Source: an uncultured Bacteroidales bacterium (GTDB lineage Bacteria > Bacteroidota > Bacteroidia > Bacteroidales > FEN-979). Taken from it: a stretch of 64,000 bases of DNA. Location of the stretch: assembly GCA_903887775.1 (NCBI GenBank), contig CAISRB010000019.1, positions 1 through 64,000 on the forward strand, given 5' to 3'. How positions within the stretch are numbered: position 1 is the first letter of the stretch; each line of letters starts with the position of its first letter. This document shows, piece after piece, positions 54,111 to 63,335 of this stretch. The translations under genes were made by a program, and so were the position numbers. The notes under the pieces were generated by a model. The model saw nothing but the letters and a program-made list of their open reading frames with translations. It did not search any database and was not told where the DNA came from.

Positions 54111-55766
54111 ATGAGTGCAGGAAGAATCATAAAATTGTTTGGCCTGATTGAACTTTTTGTTTTCTTTTTTATTGTCTCCTGCACTGGGCCTGAAGGGAAT
54201 GAACGCATAAACAATGTGTTCAGGTACAATGAATCAGCCAATATAAGCTCGCTTGATCCGGCATACGCCCGGGATCAGTCGGTCATCTGGCCTGTGAACC
54301 AGATTTTCAACGGTCTTGTTCAGATGGATGACAATTTGCGGATCACGCCTTGCATTGCCCGTTCATGGGAGATAAGCAGCGATGGCATCGAATACAGGTT
54401 TCACCTGAGAAAAGACGTATTCTTCCATGCCGATCCCTCGTTTCAGTCTCCCAATGGCAGGACCGTTAAAGCCGGAGATTTCGTATACAGTTTTAAAAGG
54501 ATTCTCGACCCCGTTACAGCATCATCGGGGGCCTGGATTTTTGATTATGTAGAGGAGTCACCCGGCCGGCCTGCTTTCATCGCAACTGATGACAGCACAT
54601 TGGTCATACGTCTGAAAAAACCGTTCATGCCGTTTTTGTCGATGCTTACAATGCCCTATGCATCAGTGGTACCAAAGGAAGCAGTTAAGTGCTACGGGGA
54701 CGGTTTCCGCAGGCATCCTGTGGGAACAGGGCCATTTATGTTCAAATTCTGGAAAGAGGGTGTAAGGCTCGTTCTTTCTAAAAATCCTGCTTATTTTGAG
54801 ACGGAAGGCAGCAACCGGCTGCCGTTTCTCGACGCGGTCAGCATCAGCTTCCTTTCCGATAAACAATCAGCTTTCCTCGAGTTTATTAAAGGAAAACTTG
54901 ATTTTATTTCGGGCCTGGATCCTTCGTATAAGGATGAACTCCTTACTAGACAAGGCAGGCTTCAGCAAAAATTTACATCTGAAATCGAACTTGTTACCCA
55001 ACCGTACCTGAACACTGAGTATCTGGGTTTTCTTATGGATCAGGAAACTGTCGATGGTAAACCAAATCCTCTTCATGATAAAAGGGTGAGGCAGGCAATC
55101 AACCTGGCCTTTGACAGGAATAAGATGATCACTTACCTGAGGAATAATATCGGGACACCAGGTATCAACGGCATCATCCCGAAAGGCCTCCCTTCTTTCG
55201 ATTCCTCAAAAGTTTATTATACTTTTAATATTGAAAAGGCCAGGAAACTCCTGTCTGAGGCCGGTTTTCCTGGCGGAAAGGGAATGCCTGCAGTAACTCT
55301 CGTATCGACTCCCGATTATCTTGATTTCTGCAAACACATCCAGCAGCAACTCATGGAACTGGGTGTTGAAATGAAGATTGAAATCAGTACACCTGCAGCA
55401 ATCAGGCAGATGAAGGCTGAGGCAAAGCTACCATTTTTCAGGGCCTCCTGGATAGCCGATTACCCCGATGCCGAAAATTACCTCCTGATGTTTGTCAGCC
55501 GGAATTTCTGCCCGAGGGGGCCGAATTACACCCATTTCCTGAATCCTGAATTTGACCGCTTATATGACTTTGCCATGCACCAGGTCAATGATTCGATACG
55601 TTATGGCATCTACAGGCAGATGGAACAGTTGGTCATGGAGGAATCCCCGGTTGTCGTACTTTATTATGACCAGGTGCTGAGGTTTGTCAGAAAAGGGATT
55701 ACCGGGCTGGGAAGCAACCCAATGAACCTGCTTACACTGAAACGGGTGAAGATCAGTCATCCATAG
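54111..55766 (+). CDS. Oligopeptide-type ABC transporter substrate-binding lipoprotein
   Basis: 551 residues, ATG start. Lipoprotein signal with FIVSC (Cys near residue 24). The SBP_bac_5 (OppA/DppA) family is recognised from SSLDPAYARDQS, VFHADPSFQ, VRQAINLAFDRNKMI and WIADYPDAENYL. It would capture peptides in the periplasm, but no permease or ATPase gene is beside it. Its end overlaps the convergent MBL-fold gene by 14 bp. Confidence 0.88.
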   Translation: MSAGRIIKLFGLIELFVFFFIVSCTGPEGNERINNVFRYNESANISSLDPAYARDQSVIWPVNQIFNGLVQMDDNLRITPCIARSWEISSDGIEYRFHLRKDVFFHADPSFQSPNGRTVKAGDFVYSFKRILDPVTASSGAWIFDYVEESPGRPAFIATDDSTLVIRLKKPFMPFLSMLTMPYASVVPKEAVKCYGDGFRRHPVGTGPFMFKFWKEGVRLVLSKNPAYFETEGSNRLPFLDAVSISFLSDKQSAFLEFIKGKLDFISGLDPSYKDELLTRQGRLQQKFTSEIELVTQPYLNTEYLGFLMDQETVDGKPNPLHDKRVRQAINLAFDRNKMITYLRNNIGTPGINGIIPKGLPSFDSSKVYYTFNIEKARKLLSEAGFPGGKGMPAVTLVSTPDYLDFCKHIQQQLMELGVEMKIEISTPAAIRQMKAEAKLPFFRASWIADYPDAENYLLMFVSRNFCPRGPNYTHFLNPEFDRLYDFAMHQVNDSIRYGIYRQMEQLVMEESPVVVLYYDQVLRFVRKGITGLGSNPMNLLTLKRVKISHP

Positions 55767-56526
55767 TGAAAGAAAGGCCGTCGCAGGCTAATTTTATATT
55801 CCGGGGCAGCAATCCTGAAACCTCGGCATACCTGCCCATCTGATGACTGATATGAGTCAGAAACCCTTGCTCGGGCTGCAGTTCTTCCATCAGTGACAAT
55901 GCTTCACCCAGGTTGAAGTGCGAATAATGCTTTTCCTTTCTCAAAGCATTTACAACAATTACTTTTGAGCCTTTTATTTTTTCTTTTTCTGCGGATGAGA
56001 TCCTGACAGCATCGGTGATGTAAGTGAAATCATTGAACCTGAATCCGAAAACAAAATGATCGTCACTAAAATGGGTCGCCTTTATCGGGATCACAGTCAG
56101 CTTGGCAATCTGGAAGGGCTTGTTGACAAGATCGTGCAATATTATTTCAGGAACGCCGGGATAAGGTTCTTTATCAAAGGCGTACGAATATTCAATTTTA
56201 ATGACCTCCTGGATCTTTTTTTCGGCCCAGACATCAACCGGCCTTTTTAAAATATAATTGTATGCCCTCACATCATCCAATCCGCCCAGGTGGTCCTTAT
56301 GCCCATGGGTGATAAGGATGGCATCAATACTGTCAACTTTATTTGTAAGCATCTGCTGCCGGAAGTCCGGGCCGCAATCAACGACTATCCTGATGTTGTT
56401 CCATTCGACAAGGATTGACGACCTGAGCCTGAGATCACGCAAATCAGGGGAACTGCAAACCATGCAATGGCACCCTATCACTGGCACTCCCTGAGATGTT
56501 CCGGTTCCCAAAAATGTTACTTTCAA
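55753..56526 (-). CDS. MBL-fold metallohydrolase (PhnP/Lipoate-type)
   Basis: 257 residues, TTG start at 56526, two bases after the ispH stop; no ATG gives the complete N-terminus MKVTFLGTGTSQGVP. A metallo-beta-lactamase fold with THGHKDHLGG (HxHxDH, about 78-87) and later metal ligands. CHCMVCSS (about 20-27) is the structural zinc site typical of PhnP-like phosphodiesterases. It probably hydrolyses a cyclic phosphate or similar ester; the substrate is unknown. Confidence 0.85.
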   Translation of the reverse strand: MKVTFLGTGTSQGVPVIGCHCMVCSSPDLRDLRLRSSILVEWNNIRIVVDCGPDFRQQMLTNKVDSIDAILITHGHKDHLGGLDDVRAYNYILKRPVDVWAEKKIQEVIKIEYSYAFDKEPYPGVPEIILHDLVNKPFQIAKLTVIPIKATHFSDDHFVFGFRFNDFTYITDAVRISSAEKEKIKGSKVIVVNALRKEKHYSHFNLGEALSLMEELQPEQGFLTHISHQMGRYAEVSGLLPRNIKLACDGLSFTMDD

Positions 56527-56528
56527 TA

Positions 56529-57380
56529 TCAGAGGTTTAAGAGTTTTTTTTCAACATCTCTCATAAGCCACATCGGGGTCGAAGTGGCTCCGCATATTCC
56601 AACCGAGTCATCCTTCTCAAACCAATGTTCGAAGATCTCATCCGGTGAGCTCACGAAATACGTATTAGGGTTCTCCTGACGGCATACATTGAACAGGACG
56701 CTGCCATTAGAGGATTGTTTTCCGGCGACGAACACTATCCTGTTATACTTCCTGCTAAACTGCCTCAAACTGGGTTCCCGGTGCGATACCTGCCTGCAAA
56801 TGGTGTCTTTAACATTCACCTCAATCCCGGAGTCTTCAAGTTTTTCGACAATCTCGTAGAAACTTTCAATCGACATGGTTGTCTGGCTGTATAACGTTAT
56901 CTTCCCCGGTATCAGCTTCAGGTCAAGGTCTTCAAAGTGGCCGAAAACAATTGCTTTGTTCCCGATCTGGCCGTTCAGGCCGATAACCTCCGGGTGGTTG
57001 GGTTTACCATAGAGATAGATGGTGTCGCCTTTTTCATAGGATTCTCTGAACCTCTTCTGGAGTTTAAGGATGATCGGACAGGAGGCATCGATGATCCTGT
57101 TCCCGTTTTTCAGGGCGGTCTTATAGCTTACGGGTGGTTCCCCGTGCGCCCTGAACAGAATGGTACTATTATGCAAAGTGGACAGTTCTTCTTTTGTAAT
57201 ATTCACCATCCCCTGAAACTCAAGCCGCTTTACTTCTTCATCATTGTGAACTATTTCGCCAAGACAATACAATTCGCCTGAGGCCTCAAGCTCTTTTTCG
57301 GCTTTTTCTATTGCTCCGACAACCCCGAAGCAGAAGCCCGATTTATCATCAATTTCAACGCGAAGATTAAGACTGCCCAT
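56529..57380 (-). CDS. ispH: 4-hydroxy-3-methylbut-2-enyl diphosphate reductase
   Basis: 283 residues, ATG start. It has the three Fe-S ligands: Cys in SGFCFGV (about 17), Cys in DASCPII (about 100), and Cys in GICGATSTP (about 265). Last step of the MEP isoprenoid pathway, making IPP and DMAPP. The downstream MBL-fold gene starts two bases after its stop, so the pair is co-translated. Confidence 0.95.
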   Translation of the reverse strand: MGSLNLRVEIDDKSGFCFGVVGAIEKAEKELEASGELYCLGEIVHNDEEVKRLEFQGMVNITKEELSTLHNSTILFRAHGEPPVSYKTALKNGNRIIDASCPIILKLQKRFRESYEKGDTIYLYGKPNHPEVIGLNGQIGNKAIVFGHFEDLDLKLIPGKITLYSQTTMSIESFYEIVEKLEDSGIEVNVKDTICRQVSHREPSLRQFSRKYNRIVFVAGKQSSNGSVLFNVCRQENPNTYFVSSPDEIFEHWFEKDDSVGICGATSTPMWLMRDVEKKLLNL

Positions 57381-57511
57381 AGATCTCAGGAAAATTTGCA
57401 GAATGTCATTCAGAACAGTAAAAAAGAAATCGGTACTCTGCCGTAAAAATACAAAAACCCCCGATTGCTGTTATAATCTTTTCAGGGTTCTGACGTTATA
57501 TTCTTTTGTTG

Positions 57512-57519
57512 TAATTTTG
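57512..57519 (+). promoter_or_regulatory. Candidate -7 box before the DUF6913-like gene
   Basis: TAATTTTG fits TAnnTTTG, 32 bp before the ATG. No matching TTTG was found at 19-21 bp upstream. Confidence 0.4.
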
Positions 57520-57551
57520 CATCAAACCTGTAAACTCCGGAATAGTAATTT

Positions 57552-58094
57552 ATGTTTAAAAAGCTCAGAAGAAAAATAGGGAAATATTATTATAATAAAG
57601 AATGGTCAAAATCAAACCAGGCCCACGGCATGGTTAATCTTATTCAAGCCAGAAGAGTGGGCATTCTTTATATGGTTGGAGACGTTCCTGATTACGATAA
57701 AGTGTCGGAATTTGTAAGCCAGCTGCAACAGGAACATAAGGAAGTGAAAGCGCTTGGTTTCATCAGCAGTAAAAACCTGATCAGCAGATTTCTTCCGAAA
57801 TTGTCATACGATTTTTTCTCAAAGAAAGATGTCAACTGGTTTTACCGGCCTATTCATAAAACAGTAAAGGATTTCATGGAGAAGGAGTTTGACCTGCTTA
57901 TCGATCTCAGCCTTGCCGATTCCTTTCCCCTGAAATACATCTCAGGATTATCGAAGGCTATATGCAGGGTGGGGAGGTTCTCTGAAGACAATTCTCCTTA
58001 TTACGATCTGATGATCGATGCAAAACCAGCCATAACCATCGATGATTACTTTTACCAGATAAAGCATTACCTGACCATTATAAAAACGAAATGA
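57552..58094 (+). CDS. Conserved Bacteroidota protein (DUF6913-like), upstream of dapA
   Basis: 180 residues, ATG start. Basic N-terminus (MFKKLRRKIGKYYYNKEW), then an alpha/beta fold with RRVGILYMVGDVPDYDKV and FDLLIDLSLADSFPLKYIS. No signal peptide. Such small proteins lie before dapA in many Bacteroidota. The family name is given from memory and the function is unknown. Confidence 0.7.
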   Translation: MFKKLRRKIGKYYYNKEWSKSNQAHGMVNLIQARRVGILYMVGDVPDYDKVSEFVSQLQQEHKEVKALGFISSKNLISRFLPKLSYDFFSKKDVNWFYRPIHKTVKDFMEKEFDLLIDLSLADSFPLKYISGLSKAICRVGRFSEDNSPYYDLMIDAKPAITIDDYFYQIKHYLTIIKTK

Positions 58095-58178
58095 AATACC
58101 TATAAGAACAATGTTCATACAAAACGCGAATGATAATATGGGTATTGCATGTGACCATTAAAAGCAAATTATTAACAC

Positions 58179-59063
58179 ATGAAAACCGGGCGCAATAAGT
58201 TCAAAGGCACAGGTGTTGCCATTGTGACACCCTTCACAAAGTCAGGTGATATTGATTTTGCTGCTTATAAGAAGGTGATGAACCATATTATAAAAGGCGG
58301 ATGCGAATTCATCGTCGTTCTGGGCACTACCGGTGAATCTCCAACGGTCTCCCGTGAGGAGAAAAAGGACCTGATAGCCTTCTCGGTTGAAACAAATGCT
58401 AACCGCATTCCCCTGGTTGTCGGGATAGGGGGGAACAGCACTGCAGATGTTGTTGCTGCGGTCAGGGATTCATCCTTTAAAGGTATTCATGCGGTGTTAT
58501 CTGTTTGCCCGTATTATAACAAGCCCCAGCAGGAAGGTGTTTTTCAGCATTTCAAGGCCATTTCAGAGGAAAGCCCGGTACCTGTAATTATATACACTGT
58601 CCCCGGGAGGACAGGTAGTAATATTGCAGCTTCAACCACACTAAGGCTTGCAGAGGAATGTCCCAATATAATCGGGATCAAGGAAGCATCAGGGAATTTG
58701 GATCAGATAAGCCGGGTTCTGAAAAACAGGCCAAAGGGATTTCTGGTTATTTCCGGTGATGACGCTCTTACATTTTCAATGCTGGCTCTTGGAGCCGACG
58801 GGGTAATATCTGTTGTCGCCAATGTTTTTCCGAAGGAATTCTCAAACATGGTTCGTTACGGGTTAAAAGGAGACTTTGAGAAAGCGAGAGCAATCCATTT
58901 CCACCTCCTTGAATTCATGAACGCCATCTTTGCCGACGGCAGTCCCTCTGGAGTCAAGGCTGCCCTGGAAATCAAAAAACTTGCAGGAAATTACCTCAGG
59001 CTGCCGCTTGTTCCGGTCAACAAAGAAACATACAAACTAATAAATCAGATTCTGATATCATGA
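58179..59063 (+). CDS. dapA: 4-hydroxy-tetrahydrodipicolinate synthase
   Basis: 294 residues, ATG start. TIM barrel with GTGVAIVTPF, LGTTGESPTVS, the Tyr in YYNKPQQEG, and the Schiff-base Lys in IIGIKEASGN (about 166). First committed step of the diaminopimelate/lysine pathway, condensing pyruvate with aspartate semialdehyde. Its stop overlaps the next start by 4 bp. Confidence 0.95.
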   Translation: MKTGRNKFKGTGVAIVTPFTKSGDIDFAAYKKVMNHIIKGGCEFIVVLGTTGESPTVSREEKKDLIAFSVETNANRIPLVVGIGGNSTADVVAAVRDSSFKGIHAVLSVCPYYNKPQQEGVFQHFKAISEESPVPVIIYTVPGRTGSNIAASTTLRLAEECPNIIGIKEASGNLDQISRVLKNRPKGFLVISGDDALTFSMLALGADGVISVVANVFPKEFSNMVRYGLKGDFEKARAIHFHLLEFMNAIFADGSPSGVKAALEIKKLAGNYLRLPLVPVNKETYKLINQILIS

Positions 59064-60781
59064 AATACCCATTCTCATTGCTCATTCTGCTTTTTACGAT
59101 GAATCTGGTGATGTATGGACAGGCTTATGACATAAAGAAGGCCGACAGCATTTTCAGTGCGAAAAAAGAACTTTATTTTAAATTTCATGTTTTCGACAAA
59201 TCAGAGATCGCTACCCTGACCCGCATTATTTCGATTGATAATGTGAAGGGAAACGATGTTTATGCATATGCCAACAGCAGCGAATTCGAAAAATTCAGCA
59301 AGCTGGGTTATCAGATTGAAATTCTGGCTCCCCCGGGGAGCATGCTTTCAGATGCTGAACTGATGAAACCCGGGGGGTCTTCGGCTTCATCGGGCCCGGC
59401 TTCATGGAACTTTTATCCTGCTTACCAGGAATATGTCGACACTATGGTTTATTTCGCCCATACTTATCCTGACATCTGCAAACTCGATACTATTGGAACA
59501 ACAACAAACGGCCGTCTTCTGCTGGTCGCGAAGATCTCTAAAGATGTTAATACGGACGGAGCAAAACCACAGTTTTTGTATACCAGTTCAATTCACGGTA
59601 ATGAGACAACAGGTTATATCGGCATGCTTCATCTTATTGAATACCTGCTGACCAGATACGGATCGGATTCCAGGGTAACAAGGCTGGTAGACAGTATTGA
59701 GATCTTCATTAATCCACTGGCCAATCCCGATGGTACATACGCCGGCGGCAACAACACGGTTAACGGAGCAACGAGATACAATGCCAATGGGGTTGATATG
59801 AACAGGAATTATCCTGACCCGGCTGCAGGCCAGCATCCCGATGGCAATCCCTGGCAGCCTGAGACCATTGCATTTATGAATTTCGCAAATGCCAATAATT
59901 TCACGATGTCGGCCAACTTCCATTGCGGCGAAGAAGTGTTCAATTATCCCTGGGATACCTGGTCGAGACTTACTGCCGATAATGCATGGTGGGTTTTCGT
60001 TGGCCGGGAATTTGCTGATACCATACATAAATACGGCCCTGCTGGATATTTTACATTTCTCCAGAACGGCATTACCGACGGATATGATTGGTACACTATC
60101 ACCGGGGGAAGACAGGATTATATGAATTACTTTCATCATTGCAGGGAAGTGACCATTGAGCTTTCTTCAACTTATATTATGCCGCCCAGCCAGCTGGTCA
60201 ACTATTGGAATTATGACTACCGTTCATACCTGAATTATATAGAACAAGCTCTTTATGGGATACATGGTATTATTACCGATACAGTGACAGGAGTTCCCCT
60301 TCGTGCGAAGGTCTATATTTCAAACCATGATATCGATAGCTCGTTTGTTTATTCAGGGATGCCAGGCGGATATTACGACAGGCTTATAAACCAGGGGAGC
60401 TGGGATCTGACTTTTTCACGTTCAGGATATTTTAGTAAGACAATAAAGAACAATGTTGTAAGTCATTATCATGGTGTTCATCTTGATGTTCAGTTAAAAC
60501 CCCTTACTTATGGGACAGGTGAACTGATACAGGGAGAGCTGACCATATACCCGGTACCTGCAGGTAAAGAGATCCATATTGTATTCCCTGAAACAGATTC
60601 TAAAAAGTGGAGGCTTGATGTTTTGAATTCAATGGGAATCAGCATTTATTCCTCAGAAGTCAGTAATTCAGGCAAAGTCGTGAACAACCTTGATGTTTCA
60701 TCATTCGCCGACGGCTTGTATTTCGTCGTGTTGTCCAATGAAAACGGAGTTTATCGTAAGAAGATCCTTGTAAGGCACTGA
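59060..60781 (+). CDS. M14 family zinc carboxypeptidase, T9SS-secreted
   Basis: 573 residues, ATG start, 4-bp overlap with dapA. Signal peptide at about 1-20. Zinc site SSIHGNETTG (H and E, about 174-183) and a later His in NFHCGEE. The catalytic Glu is in VTIELSS (about 370). A carboxypeptidase-regulatory-like beta domain follows (GIITDTVTGVPLRAKVYI), then a T9SS type A sorting domain ending in YRKKILVRH. Expected outside the cell, trimming peptides. The overlap with a biosynthetic gene is probably incidental. Confidence 0.9.
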   Translation: MKYPFSLLILLFTMNLVMYGQAYDIKKADSIFSAKKELYFKFHVFDKSEIATLTRIISIDNVKGNDVYAYANSSEFEKFSKLGYQIEILAPPGSMLSDAELMKPGGSSASSGPASWNFYPAYQEYVDTMVYFAHTYPDICKLDTIGTTTNGRLLLVAKISKDVNTDGAKPQFLYTSSIHGNETTGYIGMLHLIEYLLTRYGSDSRVTRLVDSIEIFINPLANPDGTYAGGNNTVNGATRYNANGVDMNRNYPDPAAGQHPDGNPWQPETIAFMNFANANNFTMSANFHCGEEVFNYPWDTWSRLTADNAWWVFVGREFADTIHKYGPAGYFTFLQNGITDGYDWYTITGGRQDYMNYFHHCREVTIELSSTYIMPPSQLVNYWNYDYRSYLNYIEQALYGIHGIITDTVTGVPLRAKVYISNHDIDSSFVYSGMPGGYYDRLINQGSWDLTFSRSGYFSKTIKNNVVSHYHGVHLDVQLKPLTYGTGELIQGELTIYPVPAGKEIHIVFPETDSKKWRLDVLNSMGISIYSSEVSNSGKVVNNLDVSSFADGLYFVVLSNENGVYRKKILVRH

Positions 60782-60785
60782 TTGT

Positions 60786-62039
60786 TTAAAATGCCTCCCC
60801 CAAAAGGGGAACACCGCCGGTACTGAATTTTCCTTCATCGAGTTTCTGCTTCACCTCAGAGAAAGAATTGACGGTGTATTCTACATCTTCCAATGTATGA
60901 GCGGCAGTGGGGATAAGACGCAGCATGATCACCCCTTTAGGAACTACAGGGTATACCACAACGGAGCAGAAGATGGCATAGTTCTCTCTGAGATCGGCGA
61001 CTATCTGGGTAGCTTCCCCGACACCTCCTTTAAAATATACAGGGGTAACAGGTGACTGCGTTCTGCCAAGGTCGAAACCTTTGGCCTTCAACCCGTTCTG
61101 CAACGCGTTTGCAATAATCCACAATTTATCCTTTATTTCAGGATGATTCCTGATAAGTTCAATCCTTTTCAGGGAACCTATTACCATTGGCATGGGGAGC
61201 GACTTTGCATAAATCTGTGACCGCATATTGTATGCGAGTGATTTGATAATCCTCTTTTCAGAAGCAACAAAAGCGCCGATCCCGGCCATTGCCTTCGCAA
61301 AAGTGCCGAAATACACATCCACCTGGTCCATCACATCCTGGTCTTCGCTGGTACCGGCACCGGTACGACCCATCGTGCCAAACCCATGCGCGTCGTCGAT
61401 CAGCAGCCGGAAACCGTACTGATCCTTGAATTGTAAGATCCCTCTCAGATTGCCGCAATCGCCGGCCATTCCGTAAACTCCTTCAGTGATAACAAGGATA
61501 CCTCCGCCACTCTGCTCGGTGACTTTTTTTGCATGCTTGAGCTGTTGCTCAAACTTTTCCATATTATTATGCGGGTACACAAAGCGTTTCCCGATGTGCA
61601 TCCTTAATCCGTCAAGGATGCAGGCGTGAGCATCAGAGTCATAAACGACAACATCATGGCGGTCGATCATTGAATCAATGATGGAGACCATCCCCATATA
61701 GCCGAAATTAAGCAGGTATGCAGCTTCTTTGTGTTCAAAATCAGCAAGTTCCCTCTCCAGTTGTTCATGGTAGATAGTCTGTCCCGACATCATCCTGGCG
61801 CCCATAGGGGAGGCCATTCCGTATTTTGCAGCAGCATCGGCATCGGCTTTTCTTACTTCCGGATGATTAGCAAGCCCCAGATAGTTATTAAGACTCCATA
61901 CGAGCATGTCACGGCCTCTGAATTTCATTCGGTTAGAGATCTCGCCCTCGAGTTTCGGGAAGAAATAATAGCCATGGCCGGCTTCAGCAAACTGGCCCAG
62001 CGCTCCCATATTATTCGCAACTTTATCAAAAATATCCAC
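60786..62039 (-). CDS. Alpha-oxoamine synthase family PLP acyltransferase (lipid base synthesis candidate)
   Basis: 417 residues, ATG start. Fold type I enzyme of the KBL/BioF/SPT family, with LNNYLGLANHPEV, SGQTIYHEQLE, DDAHGFGTMG, and the PLP Lys in GTFAKAMAGIG (about 243). It joins an amino acid to an acyl-CoA with loss of CO2. In Bacteroidota, members of this family make sphingolipid or sulfonolipid bases (serine palmitoyltransferase, cysteate acyltransferase). Which amino acid it uses cannot be told from sequence; classical Kbl or BioF is less likely given the lineage-typical N-terminus. Divergent from bamD. Confidence 0.8.
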   Translation of the reverse strand: MDIFDKVANNMGALGQFAEAGHGYYFFPKLEGEISNRMKFRGRDMLVWSLNNYLGLANHPEVRKADADAAAKYGMASPMGARMMSGQTIYHEQLERELADFEHKEAAYLLNFGYMGMVSIIDSMIDRHDVVVYDSDAHACILDGLRMHIGKRFVYPHNNMEKFEQQLKHAKKVTEQSGGGILVITEGVYGMAGDCGNLRGILQFKDQYGFRLLIDDAHGFGTMGRTGAGTSEDQDVMDQVDVYFGTFAKAMAGIGAFVASEKRIIKSLAYNMRSQIYAKSLPMPMVIGSLKRIELIRNHPEIKDKLWIIANALQNGLKAKGFDLGRTQSPVTPVYFKGGVGEATQIVADLRENYAIFCSVVVYPVVPKGVIMLRLIPTAAHTLEDVEYTVNSFSEVKQKLDEGKFSTGGVPLLGEAF

Positions 62040-62114
62040 AGTAATACGTTTTTAGTTAATGAAGCGTTATCTAATCTGAAGCTACAAAATTAGTATTATT
62101 TCGCTAAAAAAACG

Positions 62115-62122
62115 TACCTTTG
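62115..62122 (+). promoter_or_regulatory. Candidate -7 box of the bamD operon
   Basis: TACCTTTG fits TAnnTTTG and lies only 4 bp before the bamD ATG, so the transcript would be leaderless or nearly so. A - strand box TAATTTTG (62085-62092) in the same gap could serve the divergent acyltransferase gene. Neither has a clear TTTG partner. Confidence 0.45.
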
Positions 62123-62126
62123 CCGC

Positions 62127-62981
62127 ATGAAATACCGGAGATTATTTCCGCTTTTGCTAATCTTTCTGTTCACCCTTGGTTCATGCAGCTTTCAGAAAAT
62201 CCTGAAAAGCGGATCCACTGATGAAAAATATGATCAGGCCATAAAGCTTTATCATGAAAAAGATTATTCCCGCGCCCTTCAGCTTTTCGACCAGCTGATC
62301 AATGTGGTAAGAGCGACAGACAAATCACAGCGCATTTATTACTATTATTCATATTGCTATTTTTACCAGAAGGACTATACTCTGGCAGCCTATTATTTTA
62401 AACGGTATACCAACAACTTCCCAAACACCCCTGAGGCCGAGGAATGCTATTACATGAACGCCTATTGTTTGTACATGAACTCTCCCGTTTACACGCTTGA
62501 TCAAACCAATACCTATGAAGCTTTAAAGGAACTCCAGCTTTTCACGAATACATACCCGGCCAGCAAAAGAGTGCCGGAATGCAATGAACTTATCGATAAA
62601 CTGCGTGAAAAACTTGCTGCGAAGGATATGCGCATAGCCAGGTTATATTACAGGATGGAAGAATATGCTGCTGCAATCCAGTGTTTCAATAACATTCTTA
62701 AGGAATTCCCTGAGTCAAAGGACAAGGAAGAAATTTTGTTCATGATCGTAAAATCTTATTACAAATATGCGAAGGAAAGCATAGAAGAAAAAAAGAAAGA
62801 TCGTCATTCAAAAACAGTACAATCTTATAATGACTTTATTGCTCAATACCCCGAAAGTGAATTCCTGGATGAAGCTAAAGACCTTAAAGCAAGAAGTCAG
62901 AAAGAGCTTGAAGCAATTTATGCCAGGGATCAGAAAAAAATAAATCAAATAAATCAGGAACCTAATAAAGCAACACATTAG
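62127..62981 (+). CDS. bamD: Outer membrane protein assembly factor BamD
   Basis: 284 residues, ATG start. Lipoprotein signal LFTLGSC (Cys at residue 20). TPR-like helical repeats follow: DQAIKLYHEKDYSRALQLFDQL, LAAYYFKRYTNNFPNTPEAEE, YAAAIQCFNNILKEFPESKDKEE. It is a lipoprotein of the BAM complex in the outer membrane. It starts the bamD-rpoZ-coaBC run, with 1 bp to the next gene. Confidence 0.92.
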   Translation: MKYRRLFPLLLIFLFTLGSCSFQKILKSGSTDEKYDQAIKLYHEKDYSRALQLFDQLINVVRATDKSQRIYYYYSYCYFYQKDYTLAAYYFKRYTNNFPNTPEAEECYYMNAYCLYMNSPVYTLDQTNTYEALKELQLFTNTYPASKRVPECNELIDKLREKLAAKDMRIARLYYRMEEYAAAIQCFNNILKEFPESKDKEEILFMIVKSYYKYAKESIEEKKKDRHSKTVQSYNDFIAQYPESEFLDEAKDLKARSQKELEAIYARDQKKINQINQEPNKATH

Positions 62982-62982
62982 A

Positions 62983-63318
62983 ATGGATTATAAAAAGATC
63001 AAGACAGATGTTAACGCTGTAACGCGTAATATTGAGGATTTTACAAATGGCACGGCAAATGTTTATGAAACCGTCTCTATTCTTTCAAAACGTGCTAATC
63101 AGATAGGGCTTGAGATGAAAGAGGAATTAAATCAGAAAATTTCCGAATTTGCAAGCACAACCGACAACCTTGAAGAGGTATTTGAGAACCGCGAGCAGAT
63201 CGAGATTGCAAAATATTACGAACATCTTTCGAAGCCCACGCTTATAGCTGTGTATGAGTACCTGAACGGTGAGATTTATTTCAGGAACCCCCACAAAGAA
63301 AGGCCTGATGAGTTCTAG
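62983..63318 (+). CDS. rpoZ: RNA polymerase omega subunit (Rpb6-like)
   Basis: 111 residues, ATG start, 1 bp after bamD. VYETVSILSKRANQIGLEMKEEL and NREQIEIAKYYEHLSKPTLIAVYEYL fit the divergent Bacteroidota omega/Rpb6 family, which supports RNA polymerase assembly. Position between bamD and coaBC agrees with the usual order. Confidence 0.88.
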   Translation: MDYKKIKTDVNAVTRNIEDFTNGTANVYETVSILSKRANQIGLEMKEELNQKISEFASTTDNLEEVFENREQIEIAKYYEHLSKPTLIAVYEYLNGEIYFRNPHKERPDEF

Positions 63319-63335
63319 GTTTTAACTTTTGGAAT

